The position numbers and the translations under genes were made by a program. From NCBI GenBank assembly GCA_048498035.1, contig JBEHYT010000021.1, positions 1 to 64,000 of the forward strand: DNA of 64,000 nt, read 5' to 3'. Of this stretch, positions 50,289 to 58,757 are shown one piece after another. Position 1 is the first letter of the stretch. Every line of letters starts with the position of its first letter. Under the pieces are notes generated by a model. That model was not told the DNA's origin, made no database searches, and was given only the letters and a program-made list of their open reading frames with translations. The stretch comes from CADEDV01 sp048498035 (GTDB taxonomy: Bacteria > Bacteroidota > Bacteroidia > Chitinophagales > Chitinophagaceae).

Positions 50289-50780
50289 ATGGCAGACGTC
50301 AACAACAGTAAACTGCTGCAAATTGATACAGGCATTCTCAACATGGAGGATGCCTGTGTCGTTTTGGTCAAAACAGAATGGAACGCCGCAATAGTAGATG
50401 AACTGGAAAGAGGCTGCATCCGGGCGCTTTCGCAACACGGCGTACACCAGATCACAACGATCACCGTACCCGGCGCAATCGAAATTCCCTTCGGCATACG
50501 CGCCTGCTGGCAACAAAAACAACCCGATGCCTTTATCGCACTCGGCTGCGTAATAAAGGGCGGCACGCCCCATTTTGATTACGTATGCCAATCCGTAACG
50601 CAGGGCATTACCCAACTCAACCTGCAACTTGATGTGCCCACTATCTTTGGTGTCTTAACAGTAGACAACGAAGCACAGGCGCAGGAACGCATTGGTGGAA
50701 AACATGGACATAAAGGCGAAGAAGCGGCCCTCACCGCCCTCAAAATGATCTCGCTGAAGCAACATCTCCAAAAACCCTGA
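50289..50780 (+). CDS. ribH: 6,7-dimethyl-8-ribityllumazine synthase
   Basis: 163 aa. VVLVKTEWNAAIVDELERGC, TITVPGAIEIPFGIRACWQ, ALGCVIKGGTPHFDYVC and VPTIFGVLTVDNEAQAQERI follow the lumazine synthase fold in order, including the catalytic His region (PHFDYV). It joins 3,4-dihydroxy-2-butanone-4-phosphate to the ribitylaminouracil in riboflavin synthesis. The usual GGKHGNKG motif appears as GGKHGHKGEEAAL. The Fe-S protein follows by 9 bp. Confidence 0.96.
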   Translation: MADVNNSKLLQIDTGILNMEDACVVLVKTEWNAAIVDELERGCIRALSQHGVHQITTITVPGAIEIPFGIRACWQQKQPDAFIALGCVIKGGTPHFDYVCQSVTQGITQLNLQLDVPTIFGVLTVDNEAQAQERIGGKHGHKGEEAALTALKMISLKQHLQKP

Positions 50781-50789
50781 TAAACGATC

Positions 50790-51509
50790 ATGAACGTTCA
50801 AATCTTTATACCCTGCTTTGTTGATCAACTGTACCCTGAAACAGGGTTTAACATGGTAAAAGTGCTGGAGAAAGCAGGTTGCACCGTTCAATACAATGCT
50901 AACCAGACCTGTTGTGGCCAGCCTGCGTTCAATGCCGGTTTTTGGGATGAAGCAAAATCAGTTTGCAACAAATTTATAAAGGATTTCAGCGGCGCTGATT
51001 ATATCGTAGCGCCAAGTGCCAGTTGCGTCGGATTTGTACGCAACTACTATGGAAAGCTGTTCGATAATTCATCCATGCACAACGACGTGAAAGACCTGGG
51101 AAAAAGGATCTTTGAATTTTCAGAGTTCATGATAAAAATATTGGGTGTAGACAACGTTGGCGCTTCGCTACCCGGTAAAGCTACCTACCACGACAGTTGC
51201 GCCGGTCTTCGTGAATGCAGGATCAAACAGGAACCGCGCCAGTTGCTGGCAAATGTAGAAGGGCTTGAACTTTCCGAAATGAATGATGTTGAAACCTGTT
51301 GCGGGTTTGGTGGCACATTTGCCGTAAAATTTGAATCGATCTCTATCGCGATGGGCGAGCAGAAAGTAGAAAATGCACTCGCTACGGGCGCCCAATATCT
51401 CATCTCCACAGATCATTCCTGCCTCATGCACCTCGCCGGTTATATTCATCAAAAAGGATATGACCTCAAAACACTCCACCTGGCAGATGTACTGGCTTCA
51501 GGATGGTAA
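50790..51509 (+). CDS. Fe-S-binding protein of the LutA/YkgE family
   Basis: 239 aa with two CCG repeats: TCCGQPAFNAGF (about 36-47) and ETCCGFGGTFAVKF (about 168-181). C-rich SASCVGF and YHDSCAGLRE lie between. These cysteine motifs coordinate iron-sulfur clusters in LutA, GlpC and HdrB relatives, which are parts of lactate or glycolate oxidation complexes. No LutB or LutC homologue is next to it. It follows ribH by 9 bp. Confidence 0.9.
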   Translation: MNVQIFIPCFVDQLYPETGFNMVKVLEKAGCTVQYNANQTCCGQPAFNAGFWDEAKSVCNKFIKDFSGADYIVAPSASCVGFVRNYYGKLFDNSSMHNDVKDLGKRIFEFSEFMIKILGVDNVGASLPGKATYHDSCAGLRECRIKQEPRQLLANVEGLELSEMNDVETCCGFGGTFAVKFESISIAMGEQKVENALATGAQYLISTDHSCLMHLAGYIHQKGYDLKTLHLADVLASGW

Positions 51510-51523
51510 CCATCAAAATTTCA

Positions 51524-52300
51524 TCACAGGCCGCTAAAATAGTCGTAACCATGTTCTGCCCAATAATCCCGCGGGCGGTCATTGCTGAATGCCATGGTGC
51601 CAATCTGTTTCAGGCTCTTCACCCCATATTTAACAGGTATAATTAACCGTAGGGGATAACCCTGGTTAGCCGGAAGCGGCTTCCCGTTCATCTCATAACA
51701 CAAAAGGGTCTGCGGATGCAACGCACTTGGCATATCAATGCCAACATAATACCCACCATCCGGCGTTACGAGGCCAACATATTTCATTTTCGACTGCTGG
51801 TCCAGTCCGTACGCCTTCATAAAATCGGCCAGCCGTACGCCGCCCCACCAGGTTATTTGGTTCCAGCCTTCAATACATTTAAAATTAAAAATGATCTCCG
51901 TTTTTGGCAGCCGCATAATATCAGAAAGTCGAAGTATGAGTGTATCCCCGGCAGCCCGCACCACATGCAAACGCCACAGCGCCGTATCGGTAACGCCGCT
52001 TAATCCAAGCCCGCCATTTACCCGCACCCGTGCAGCTGCAGCCGACTGCGGATATTCTTTAGTGAGATGCTTGTCGGAAACCACTTTTGAAAACAATGCA
52101 TCATTCGCATTTAACACCTTCCGGATCGGAGCCTTTACAGCAGCATTGCCCGGCTCACCAGGCAAGTGACGAAGCCATCGCCAACCCACCCAGGCCGAAC
52201 AAAGCAGCACAACAAAAACAGAAAAACTGATCACCGATTTTTTCAGTATCCATCGCTGCGAAACCAATTGCTCGTCGCCATCATTTTTCCGGGGTTCCAT
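51524..52300 (-). CDS. Membrane-anchored molybdopterin-dependent oxidoreductase (sulfite-oxidase fold)
   Basis: 258 aa. One N-terminal membrane helix (about residues 22-40) leads to a sulfite-oxidase-type domain: LRLSDIMRLPKTEI, the Mo-binding Cys142 in FNFKCIEGW, WWGGVRLADFMKAYG, and YPLRLIIPVKYGVKSLKQI. It resembles MsrP-like and SorA-like enzymes. There is no twin-Arg signal, but the basic residues before the helix are compatible with an anchor. The next gene on the same strand, 33 bp upstream, encodes a cytochrome b, suggesting the two form an electron-transfer pair. Substrate unknown. Confidence 0.85.
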   Translation of the reverse strand: MEPRKNDGDEQLVSQRWILKKSVISFSVFVVLLCSAWVGWRWLRHLPGEPGNAAVKAPIRKVLNANDALFSKVVSDKHLTKEYPQSAAAARVRVNGGLGLSGVTDTALWRLHVVRAAGDTLILRLSDIMRLPKTEIIFNFKCIEGWNQITWWGGVRLADFMKAYGLDQQSKMKYVGLVTPDGGYYVGIDMPSALHPQTLLCYEMNGKPLPANQGYPLRLIIPVKYGVKSLKQIGTMAFSNDRPRDYWAEHGYDYFSGL

Positions 52301-52333
52301 AATTTATTATTTAATGGTTGCAGGATCGCCCTG

Positions 52334-53038
52334 CTAACGCTTATCTTCAACAGGTTGTTCATTAATATCAGCGCCGGGAAGCTCTTCTTTCTTTTTGATC
52401 TCAAAACCTGTCACCATCGACTGGAAATTATTCCAGCCGGCACGGATCACCTGGAAAATATGGATCAGGAAAAAAAGAACATACCCGATCGTTAATGCAA
52501 AATGAATGATCCGTGCACTGGCATAACCACCAAACATTGCACAAAGCCATCCCAACTGAACAGGTTTATAAATAGCCAGCCCCGTTAGCAATGAGCCAAT
52601 TCCCATAACAATGATAGCCGAATAAGCAATACGCTGCGCGCCATTGTATTTGCGCTGCGGCGGCGCCGTTTTACGGATATGCAGGTCATGAAGCAACACC
52701 TGCCAGGCCTCCCTGAAAGAATGTTTGTTGGGCATTAATTGCCTCCATTCACCAGATACTACCGTATACACCACATAAGCCAGGCCATTCAAAAAAAACA
52801 GCCACATAAACACAAAATGATAAGCCATTCCTTCCGCCAGCCTGCGTTCAATATGAAAGGCTTTATAAAAGGAATCGGGAAAAAATCGCAGCAGCGTTGT
52901 ACTTCCAAAACCAATCCGGTACACAGAATTAGCCCAGTAGATCAACAGTCCACTCCAGATCATCACCCCCAGGATCGGAAAGTTGAGCCAGTGAAACCAG
53001 CGAATAGCGAGCGGATGTTTGCGCGTGATCTTTTTCAT
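52334..53038 (-). CDS. Cytochrome b561-type membrane protein
   Basis: 234 aa with four membrane helices. Likely haem ligands are His in HPLAIRWFHWLNF (N-terminal helix), GMAYHFVFMW, and IIHFALTIGYVLFFLIHIF. It matches the thiosulfate/formate-type cytochrome b domain. It is transcribed first and the molybdopterin enzyme second, so it is probably the quinol-linked electron donor or acceptor for that enzyme. A TTG at 53047 could add three residues. The C-terminus is acidic and basic, cytoplasmic. Confidence 0.85.
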   Translation of the reverse strand: MKKITRKHPLAIRWFHWLNFPILGVMIWSGLLIYWANSVYRIGFGSTTLLRFFPDSFYKAFHIERRLAEGMAYHFVFMWLFFLNGLAYVVYTVVSGEWRQLMPNKHSFREAWQVLLHDLHIRKTAPPQRKYNGAQRIAYSAIIVMGIGSLLTGLAIYKPVQLGWLCAMFGGYASARIIHFALTIGYVLFFLIHIFQVIRAGWNNFQSMVTGFEIKKKEELPGADINEQPVEDKR

Positions 53039-53130
53039 AAAAATCAACTTAAGTTACAACATTTCCGGCACCAGGCTACAAACAAAAGAGCCGGCACCCA
53101 AATGGATTACCGGCCCGGTTTGCCCTTCAC

Positions 53131-53304
53131 ATGGAAAAATTTGCACATAGAGTAAAAGGTCTTTACAAGGAATGGATCGATACAGCTTTACAAGGATTGG
53201 ATTTTTCTACTGAAAGGCTTTTTTATGGAGTGACTTCCTATTTACGTAGCTGCCAACAAGCTGGATTTCGTTACAAAAAAAATTCCGGCTATGCCGGAAT
53301 TTGA
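53131..53304 (+). CDS. Possible 57-aa protein, doubtful
   Basis: An open frame of 57 codons starts with ATG: MEKFAHRVKGLYKEW at the start, then GLDFSTERLFYGVTSY, ending in KKNSGYAGI. It looks helical and basic and has ordinary amino-acid composition. Against it: it reads through the terminator hairpin of the opposite-strand fasciclin gene (53275-53302), no promoter motif precedes it, and no homologue is recognised. It is listed so that it is not lost; it may be chance. Confidence 0.25.
   Translation: MEKFAHRVKGLYKEWIDTALQGLDFSTERLFYGVTSYLRSCQQAGFRYKKNSGYAGI
53275..53302 (-). terminator. Intrinsic terminator of the fasciclin gene
   Basis: AATTCCGGC-TAT-GCCGGAATT (53281-53301), followed on the minus strand by T8. 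It lies 25 bp after the stop at 53327. Confidence 0.85.
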
Positions 53305-53326
53305 AAATCAACAACTTATCAAAATC

Positions 53327-53887
53327 CTACTTCGGAGTTACTACGTGATCAATCACATGGATCACACCATTGCTCTGGTACACATTCGGAATAGTAATCG
53401 TGGCCATGCCGCCATTCTCATCCTTCAGCATGTATTTCTTCCCCTTCTTCATCACCCACAATTTACCGCCCTGCACCGTCGTCAATTCCGCCTTTCCATT
53501 GCCTGCCTTTATCATCTCATCCAACTGCGCAGTACCCAACTTTCCGGCCACCACGTGATAGGTGAGGATAGAAGTCAGCTTCTCCTTATTTTCAGGCTTT
53601 ACCAACGTTTCTACCGTTCCCTTTGGCAATTTATCAAACGCCTCATTGGTAGGAGCAAACACGGTAAACGGTCCCGCACCCTGCAGCGTTTCTACAAGTC
53701 CTGCTGCTTTTACCGCCGCTACAAGCGTGGTGTGATCTTTTGAATTAACGGCGTTCTCAACAATATTCTTCGACGGATACATCGGCGCTCCGCCCACTTC
53801 AACAGTTTGTTCACCCATTTGCGCAAATGAACTGTTTACCACAAATGCCGCAAACAATAGCATCGCAATTGATTTCAACTTTTTCAT
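53327..53887 (-). CDS. Secreted fasciclin-domain protein
   Basis: 186 aa. Signal peptide MKKLKSIAMLLFAAFVVNSSFA is followed by one fasciclin (FAS1) domain: NIVENAVNSKDHTTLVAAVK, GPFTVFAPTNEAFDKLPKGT, LTSILTYHVVAGKL, and a C-terminal NGVIHVIDHVVTPK. The H-box-like FTVFAPTN and YH motifs are intact. Bacterial FAS1 proteins mediate adhesion or surface attachment. Monocistronic, with its own terminator. Confidence 0.93.
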   Translation of the reverse strand: MKKLKSIAMLLFAAFVVNSSFAQMGEQTVEVGGAPMYPSKNIVENAVNSKDHTTLVAAVKAAGLVETLQGAGPFTVFAPTNEAFDKLPKGTVETLVKPENKEKLTSILTYHVVAGKLGTAQLDEMIKAGNGKAELTTVQGGKLWVMKKGKKYMLKDENGGMATITIPNVYQSNGVIHVIDHVVTPK

Positions 53888-54008
53888 ACTTCTGAATTTG
53901 AATTACTGGTTTAATTTTTTTTTATCGTTGTGCACAGTCAATAACAAATACGCGAAGTGATCCGCCACGGATTGGAGAAATTGAAAATTTTATTTTCATA
54001 AGTTCGGC

Positions 54009-54016
54009 TACCTTTG
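54009..54016 (+). promoter_or_regulatory. -7 element before the EVE gene
   Basis: TACCTTTG, 25 bp before the ATG at 54042. A TTG at 53981-53983 is 25 bp upstream, slightly long for a -33. Confidence 0.45.
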
Positions 54017-54041
54017 AAATCTAAATCAAAACTTTGATCGT

Positions 54042-54446
54042 ATGGCATACTGGCTCGTCAAATCAGAACCGTTTAAGTATTCCTGGGAGCAATTTGAAAA
54101 AGATAAAACAACGATGTGGGACGGGGTACGCAACTACGCCGCAAGAAATAATCTGCGCGACATGAAAAAAGGAGATGAGGTATTGTTCTATCACAGCAAT
54201 GAAGGACTAAACATTGTAGGCATCGCAAAAGTGGCAAAAGAAGCCTACCAGGATCCTACCACCCCCGAAACTGCATGGGTAGTAGTAGATCTAAAGCCTT
54301 TTAAAAAATTAAAAAAGCCGGTTTCACTGGACACCATCAAAAAAGATAAACGACTCGCAAACATGGCGCTCGTCCGGCTGGGACGCCTGTCAGTACAACC
54401 CGTAACCGATGAAGAATATGCCATCATTATGGAACTCTCACAATAG
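54042..54446 (+). CDS. EVE-domain protein
   Basis: 134 aa. YWLVKSEPFKYSWEQFEKDK opens with the EVE signature, followed by WDGVRNYAARNNLRDMKKGD, VLFYHSNEG and VVVDLKPFKKLKKPV. EVE domains are related to PUA/YTH and bind modified bases in DNA or RNA. The residues that line the pocket in known EVE proteins (W, R/N-Y-x-x-R) are visible. Cytoplasmic. A terminator lies 60 bp downstream. Confidence 0.93.
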   Translation: MAYWLVKSEPFKYSWEQFEKDKTTMWDGVRNYAARNNLRDMKKGDEVLFYHSNEGLNIVGIAKVAKEAYQDPTTPETAWVVVDLKPFKKLKKPVSLDTIKKDKRLANMALVRLGRLSVQPVTDEEYAIIMELSQ

Positions 54447-54505
54447 CTGGTAGCGTTGCATCATTTTCCCTGGCGGGATAAAGCCAGTGGGTTACTTTTT
54501 CAAGG

Positions 54506-54540
54506 TGCCGGGTATCAATACCTGGCATTTATTTTTTTTA
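54506..54540 (+). terminator. Intrinsic terminator of the EVE gene
   Basis: TGCCGGGTAT-CA-ATACCTGGCA (54506-54527) forms a 10-bp stem, followed by TTTATTTTTTTT. Confidence 0.8.
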
Positions 54541-54556
54541 CCATTAAAGCATAACC

Positions 54557-54946
54557 ATGAAAATCATTTTAATTACCCTGCTCCTTGTAGCAGCAGGCAC
54601 CGGTATTTGGTTTTTTCTCGCTAACAAAAACAAAATCAACAAACCCACCCCGCAACCCATGCTACAACTTGCCGGGAACTGGGAAACCGTTGGCAAAGAC
54701 AGTGCTAACAACAATGAACGTTTCCGGTTTACGGCCGACAGCCTTCTCTTTCACACAACAACAGACTCGTTACCGGCAGACACTTTTCATTATCAACTCC
54801 GCGACGCACAGCTGGTGCTGACGCATGGCAATGGAGACAGCAGCGTTAATTATCTTTCCATTCTCTTAGCAACCGCAGACACGCTGCAACTGAAAACGGC
54901 CGACAGCAGCATATTGCTCCTCCACCGTATCAACAGCGTAAACTAG
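54557..54946 (+). CDS. Small membrane-anchored protein, lipocalin-like
   Basis: 129 aa. One N-terminal helix (residues 3-21) is followed by a linker and a beta-rich domain: LAGNWETVGKDS, RFRFTADSLLFHT, DTFHYQLRDAQLVLTHG. The G-x-W-E opening and alternating strands recall small lipocalin-like domains that bind lipids. No family is certain. It lies between EVE and the sirtuin gene on the same strand; its start follows the EVE terminator closely, so it has its own promoter, which was not identified. Confidence 0.6.
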   Translation: MKIILITLLLVAAGTGIWFFLANKNKINKPTPQPMLQLAGNWETVGKDSANNNERFRFTADSLLFHTTTDSLPADTFHYQLRDAQLVLTHGNGDSSVNYLSILLATADTLQLKTADSSILLLHRINSVN

Positions 54947-55037
54947 ATCGGTTACTACTGCTTCCAATAAAAACAAATCGCCATGATCTGTTTCCGTTGG
55001 AAGCAGTAATTTTATCGGCATTCTAAACTGCCGTTGC

Positions 55038-55736
55038 TTGAAAAATTTGGTTGTACTTACCGGCGCAGGAATTAGCGCAGAAAGCGGGCTTCGCACTTTT
55101 CGCGATAGCGATGGCCTATGGGAAGGTTATCCCGTTGAAGAGGTAGCCACGCCACAGGCCTGGAAACAGAACCCTGCACTGGTACTTGAATTTTACAACA
55201 GCCGCCGCCGCGATGTGCGCAATGCCCGGCCCAATGCCGCCCATTTCGGCCTGGCCGAACTGCAAAACAATTTCAACGTTACCGTCATCACCCAAAACAT
55301 CGATGATCTCCATGAACGTGCCGGATCAAAACATGTAGTTCACCTTCACGGTGAAATTTTTAAAATGCGGAGTGAATACGATGAAACCAACCTGCTGCCT
55401 GTGGAAGGAGATATCCGGGTAGGAGACCTGGCTGCAGACGGTCACCAACTTCGCCCGCATATTGTTTGGTTTGGTGAACAGGTACCCATGATCACCGAAG
55501 CCGCACGCATCACCGCCACCGCCGATATCCTCGTGATTGTCGGCACTTCACTGGTGGTGTACCCGGCCGCAGGGTTGATTCATGAAGCAGGAACCAGCAT
55601 TCCCAAATTTATTCTCGACAGGAAAATACCTGCAGTGCCTTCACACCTCAATTTCTCCGCAATAGAAAAACCAGCCACCGAAGGTATTCACACGCTCCGC
55701 GAATGGCTGATGCCATGGGCTGAAAATGACAGGTAA
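55038..55736 (+). CDS. cobB: NAD-dependent protein deacylase (sirtuin, CobB type)
   Basis: 232 aa. LTGAGISAESGLRTFR is the NAD-binding start, ITQNIDDLHERAG the TQNID element, VVHLHGEIFKM carries the catalytic His, RPHIVWFGEQVP is the acyl-binding loop, and IVGTSLVVYPAAGL the final site. EFYNSRRRDV has the Tyr-x-x-Arg pair seen in class III sirtuins that remove succinyl or malonyl groups, as in CobB and SIRT5. The four-Cys zinc module is absent, again as in some bacterial CobB proteins. Translation probably starts at the TTG (MKNLVVLTGAG); no ATG lies close upstream. Confidence 0.88.
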   Translation: MKNLVVLTGAGISAESGLRTFRDSDGLWEGYPVEEVATPQAWKQNPALVLEFYNSRRRDVRNARPNAAHFGLAELQNNFNVTVITQNIDDLHERAGSKHVVHLHGEIFKMRSEYDETNLLPVEGDIRVGDLAADGHQLRPHIVWFGEQVPMITEAARITATADILVIVGTSLVVYPAAGLIHEAGTSIPKFILDRKIPAVPSHLNFSAIEKPATEGIHTLREWLMPWAENDR

Positions 55737-55803
55737 AACGCCTGTAACTACTTTAGCGTTTCGGTAACACCAACAGCCGTAACATTGCACCTGCAATTTG
55801 ACT

Positions 55804-57120
55804 ATGAAACGAATTTTTTCAGTCATCATTTTATCGGCGCTCGCACATGTTGCGATGACCCAGGAAGCACCCGCATTGGGGCGACTGCGCGCCTACCTGA
55901 AAACTACATTGCCCGGTCATATCGATTCGCTGCAAACAGGACTTACCAATCGCTTCGGCACTGCTGTGCATTACCTGTATCCCCTTTACCAGGCCGTGGC
56001 CTGGGATAACCATTTCAAATTGCAAATGGGAAAAAAGAAATACTATCAGCAACTGTCGGCTTTTATGGCAGAAGCAGCAGACTACCGCGGCGCCAGCGAC
56101 CTGGCAACCCTGGGGTATGAAGCCATGCCCGAAGAAAACCGAAAGATTGTCGAAAAACACGCCCTGGGATTTGGAGCTATCCAATCGGTGGATGCCGCCT
56201 CCTTTATCCTTGGAAAAGCATTGGATAAACGCGTACTAATGCTGGATGAAAATCCCGCCGAAATATCCGGCAGGGCAATGCTGGATGGCTTGCTGGGCCC
56301 GCTGTACGACCAGGGTTTCCGTTACCTCGCGGTGCAGGGTCTCTATCATCAGCCCCCAGGCACACCCGCGATCATTAATTCAGAAACAGGCGTGTATGCT
56401 ATTGAATCGGTGGAAGCAGAGCTGCTGCGAAAAGCATTGAAACTCGGCTTTCAACTTGTTCCTTACGAAGACAGCCTGGCTGAAAGACATACAGAAAATG
56501 AACGCGATAGCATTCGGGCCGCCAACCTGTGGAGCATGCTGAAAAATAATCCTGGCGCGCGAATGATTGTATTAGGAGAATATCTCTCTGTTAGCAAAGC
56601 GCCGGTAGGAGCGCAGTATCGACCCATGGCCCTGCAATTTGCCACGCAAAGCGGCATTGACCCACTCACCATTGAACAGGCGGAACTAACACCCACAAGC
56701 ACGTTTGAATACGGGCGATTGTTTTACAAACTATTTACAGACCGCTATGTAATTACAGAACCTTCTGTGCTGTTGTCCGGGCAACGGCTTTTAAATCCAT
56801 TGGAACAAACCGGGTTTGATGTTGTTGTAATTCATCCACCCACATCCTATACCGACGGAAGACCATCATGGCTGGCCGGCGAAAAAGATCGTAAGCTGGT
56901 TACCATCAACACCGCAGACGCAAACGATTTTTTTGTGCAGGCATTTCACAGCGATGAAATTGTAGATGAGCAAACAGCAAAACTGGTGCCGGCAGATCAA
57001 ACCTATTACCGGGATAGCAAGGGGAATTTCCCACTTTATCTCCGTAAAGGAAACTATCGCATCGTGGTGCGTGATTTCAACTATAAACCTGTTCGGATTA
57101 CACCATTAACTGTCCCTTGA
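55804..57120 (+). CDS. Secreted protein, possibly ChaN/EreA-like fold, unknown function
   Basis: 438 aa with signal peptide MKRIFSVIILSALAHVAM. Conserved-looking blocks are RVLMLDENPAEISGRAM, LGPLYDQGFRYLAVQGL, ETGVYAIESVEAELLRKALK and ARMIVLGEYLSVSK. This order of strands and helices recalls the TIKI/ChaN/EreA superfamily, in which a GE-x-H type motif binds metal; here the equivalent is DENPAE and the His is missing, so activity is uncertain. A beta-rich tail follows. An in-frame TTG at 55798 adds two residues. The stop codon is directly next to the stop of the convergent gene. Confidence 0.5.
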   Translation: MKRIFSVIILSALAHVAMTQEAPALGRLRAYLKTTLPGHIDSLQTGLTNRFGTAVHYLYPLYQAVAWDNHFKLQMGKKKYYQQLSAFMAEAADYRGASDLATLGYEAMPEENRKIVEKHALGFGAIQSVDAASFILGKALDKRVLMLDENPAEISGRAMLDGLLGPLYDQGFRYLAVQGLYHQPPGTPAIINSETGVYAIESVEAELLRKALKLGFQLVPYEDSLAERHTENERDSIRAANLWSMLKNNPGARMIVLGEYLSVSKAPVGAQYRPMALQFATQSGIDPLTIEQAELTPTSTFEYGRLFYKLFTDRYVITEPSVLLSGQRLLNPLEQTGFDVVVIHPPTSYTDGRPSWLAGEKDRKLVTINTADANDFFVQAFHSDEIVDEQTAKLVPADQTYYRDSKGNFPLYLRKGNYRIVVRDFNYKPVRITPLTVP

Positions 57121-58617
57121 TCAATGCCGGAATTGCACACCGTAGTGCTCCAACTCCTTAAGAACAGGATCATAAATATCTTTTCGTGTGGGAATATGCA
57201 ATCCCTGGAGGGTAATCTTGTTCTGCAACAATAATTTCGCAGCAATGCCCAACGGTAGTCCTACCGTCTTCGCCATTGCGGTACGCAAACTGTTTTCTCC
57301 TTTCACTACCAGCGAACTTCTCGTAACCAGGTCCCGGTCGTCAATACTATACTCAAATTCATGCAGCATAACGATCATATCCTTATCGTAAGGACGCAAC
57401 ATCAGCTTTCGCTCAATGGCAAATTGAAGAATATCTGCCGCGCTGCACAGCCCTTTATTAATTACAGTATCCTTATCATCCAGGCCCAGGAAAAAAAGTT
57501 GCTTTAAGGTGAGATTAGCTTCGTGCATTTTTTGCGCCAGGTAAGCGGCCGCCTGGTTTTTCACATCATCAATCTCTATTTCTTCCAGGTTGCCTTTATC
57601 ATCGGCAGTCATAAAAGATGCTGGCATGGTGGCGCCTTCCACTTCAGCTTCATTCTCCGCAGCCATCAGCTTCATCAGGTTTTCCATCAACCCCTTCGTT
57701 TCCTCAAAACGTTCAGAAAGCTTTGTATTCAGCCATTCGCCAAAACCGTTCCGGTCCATATGCTCTTTAAACGCTGCATACAGCGTTTTATCCGTGGTAT
57801 CATACTGCGGCGTTTCATCCACCATTTTCAGATCAATGATGTTACGCCAGCCGTAAATAAAATCAGGATGGCGGAGCGTGGTGCGAACAAAAGTCCTGGT
57901 GTCTTTCATTCCATACAACGATTCATAACTCAGCGAATCGCGATTCGGATACCAGCTCAGGTAACCGAGGTCGGGAATCTCCACCAACCGGTCGCCGGTA
58001 AACAATTCCTGGTACTTTAATTTTCGTTCTTCACCATTCTCGCGGTAATGAGCACCAGCCTTGCCCGCCATCACCACGTTTCGCGGATTCCAGCTAACCT
58101 TATAATGCCACGGGTTATCATCACTCTCCGGAGCAACCAACCCGCCACAATGTGATTTGAAAGATGTTATTGTTCCGCCACGCGCATGGATATCATCAAT
58201 AATCTGCATGGCACTCATGTGGTCAATACCAGGGTCAAGCCCCATCTCATACAGGAAACAAACCTTGCTTTTTGCAATTTCCGGCTCCAGTTTGCGGGTC
58301 TCATCGTCCACATAAGAAGCAGTAAGCAGGTTTTTGCGCTGCGCGATGCAATCCCTGGCTACCTCGATATGCAGGGAGGGAGGAAGAAGCGAAATAACCA
58401 CATCCGCCATTTTGACGTGGCGACAGCGTTCTTCTGCTGACCGGATGTCAAATGAAACCGCCGTTGCCTGTGGTGAACCACCTATTTTCGACTGCGCCAG
58501 TTTTAAATCCGCATCTACAACAATGATCCGCCAGTTTTCCGAAATTGCCTGCTCCAAAAGGTAATCAATCAATACCGTGGCTGACTTTCCCGCTCCAAAA
58601 AGTAAAATCGTTTTCAT
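57121..58617 (-). CDS. Saccharopine dehydrogenase-family oxidoreductase
   Basis: 498 aa. MKTILLFGAGKSATVLIDYL is an N-terminal Rossmann motif (GAGKSA), then IIVVDADLKLAQ, and YEMGLDPGIDHMSAMQIIDD, typical of the saccharopine reductase catalytic part. Compared with an average saccharopine reductase there is an Asp/Glu-rich insertion around 310-365 (AENEAEVEGATMPASF). The family acts on lysine or related amino acids, or on other substrates, with NAD(P). The exact reaction is unknown. No neighbour suggests a lysine pathway. Confidence 0.85.
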   Translation of the reverse strand: MKTILLFGAGKSATVLIDYLLEQAISENWRIIVVDADLKLAQSKIGGSPQATAVSFDIRSAEERCRHVKMADVVISLLPPSLHIEVARDCIAQRKNLLTASYVDDETRKLEPEIAKSKVCFLYEMGLDPGIDHMSAMQIIDDIHARGGTITSFKSHCGGLVAPESDDNPWHYKVSWNPRNVVMAGKAGAHYRENGEERKLKYQELFTGDRLVEIPDLGYLSWYPNRDSLSYESLYGMKDTRTFVRTTLRHPDFIYGWRNIIDLKMVDETPQYDTTDKTLYAAFKEHMDRNGFGEWLNTKLSERFEETKGLMENLMKLMAAENEAEVEGATMPASFMTADDKGNLEEIEIDDVKNQAAAYLAQKMHEANLTLKQLFFLGLDDKDTVINKGLCSAADILQFAIERKLMLRPYDKDMIVMLHEFEYSIDDRDLVTRSSLVVKGENSLRTAMAKTVGLPLGIAAKLLLQNKITLQGLHIPTRKDIYDPVLKELEHYGVQFRH

Positions 58618-58757
58618 CCCTGTTCATTTAGCCGGCTGCAACTTACCATAATAAAGTTTGACTTTTGCATTAAAATTCAGGTTTTTGGTTCAAAGATTGA
58701 GGAAGAAAAATGATGCCGGAAAAATCCTGCGTCAAATGCAATTCAAACAAACCATTT

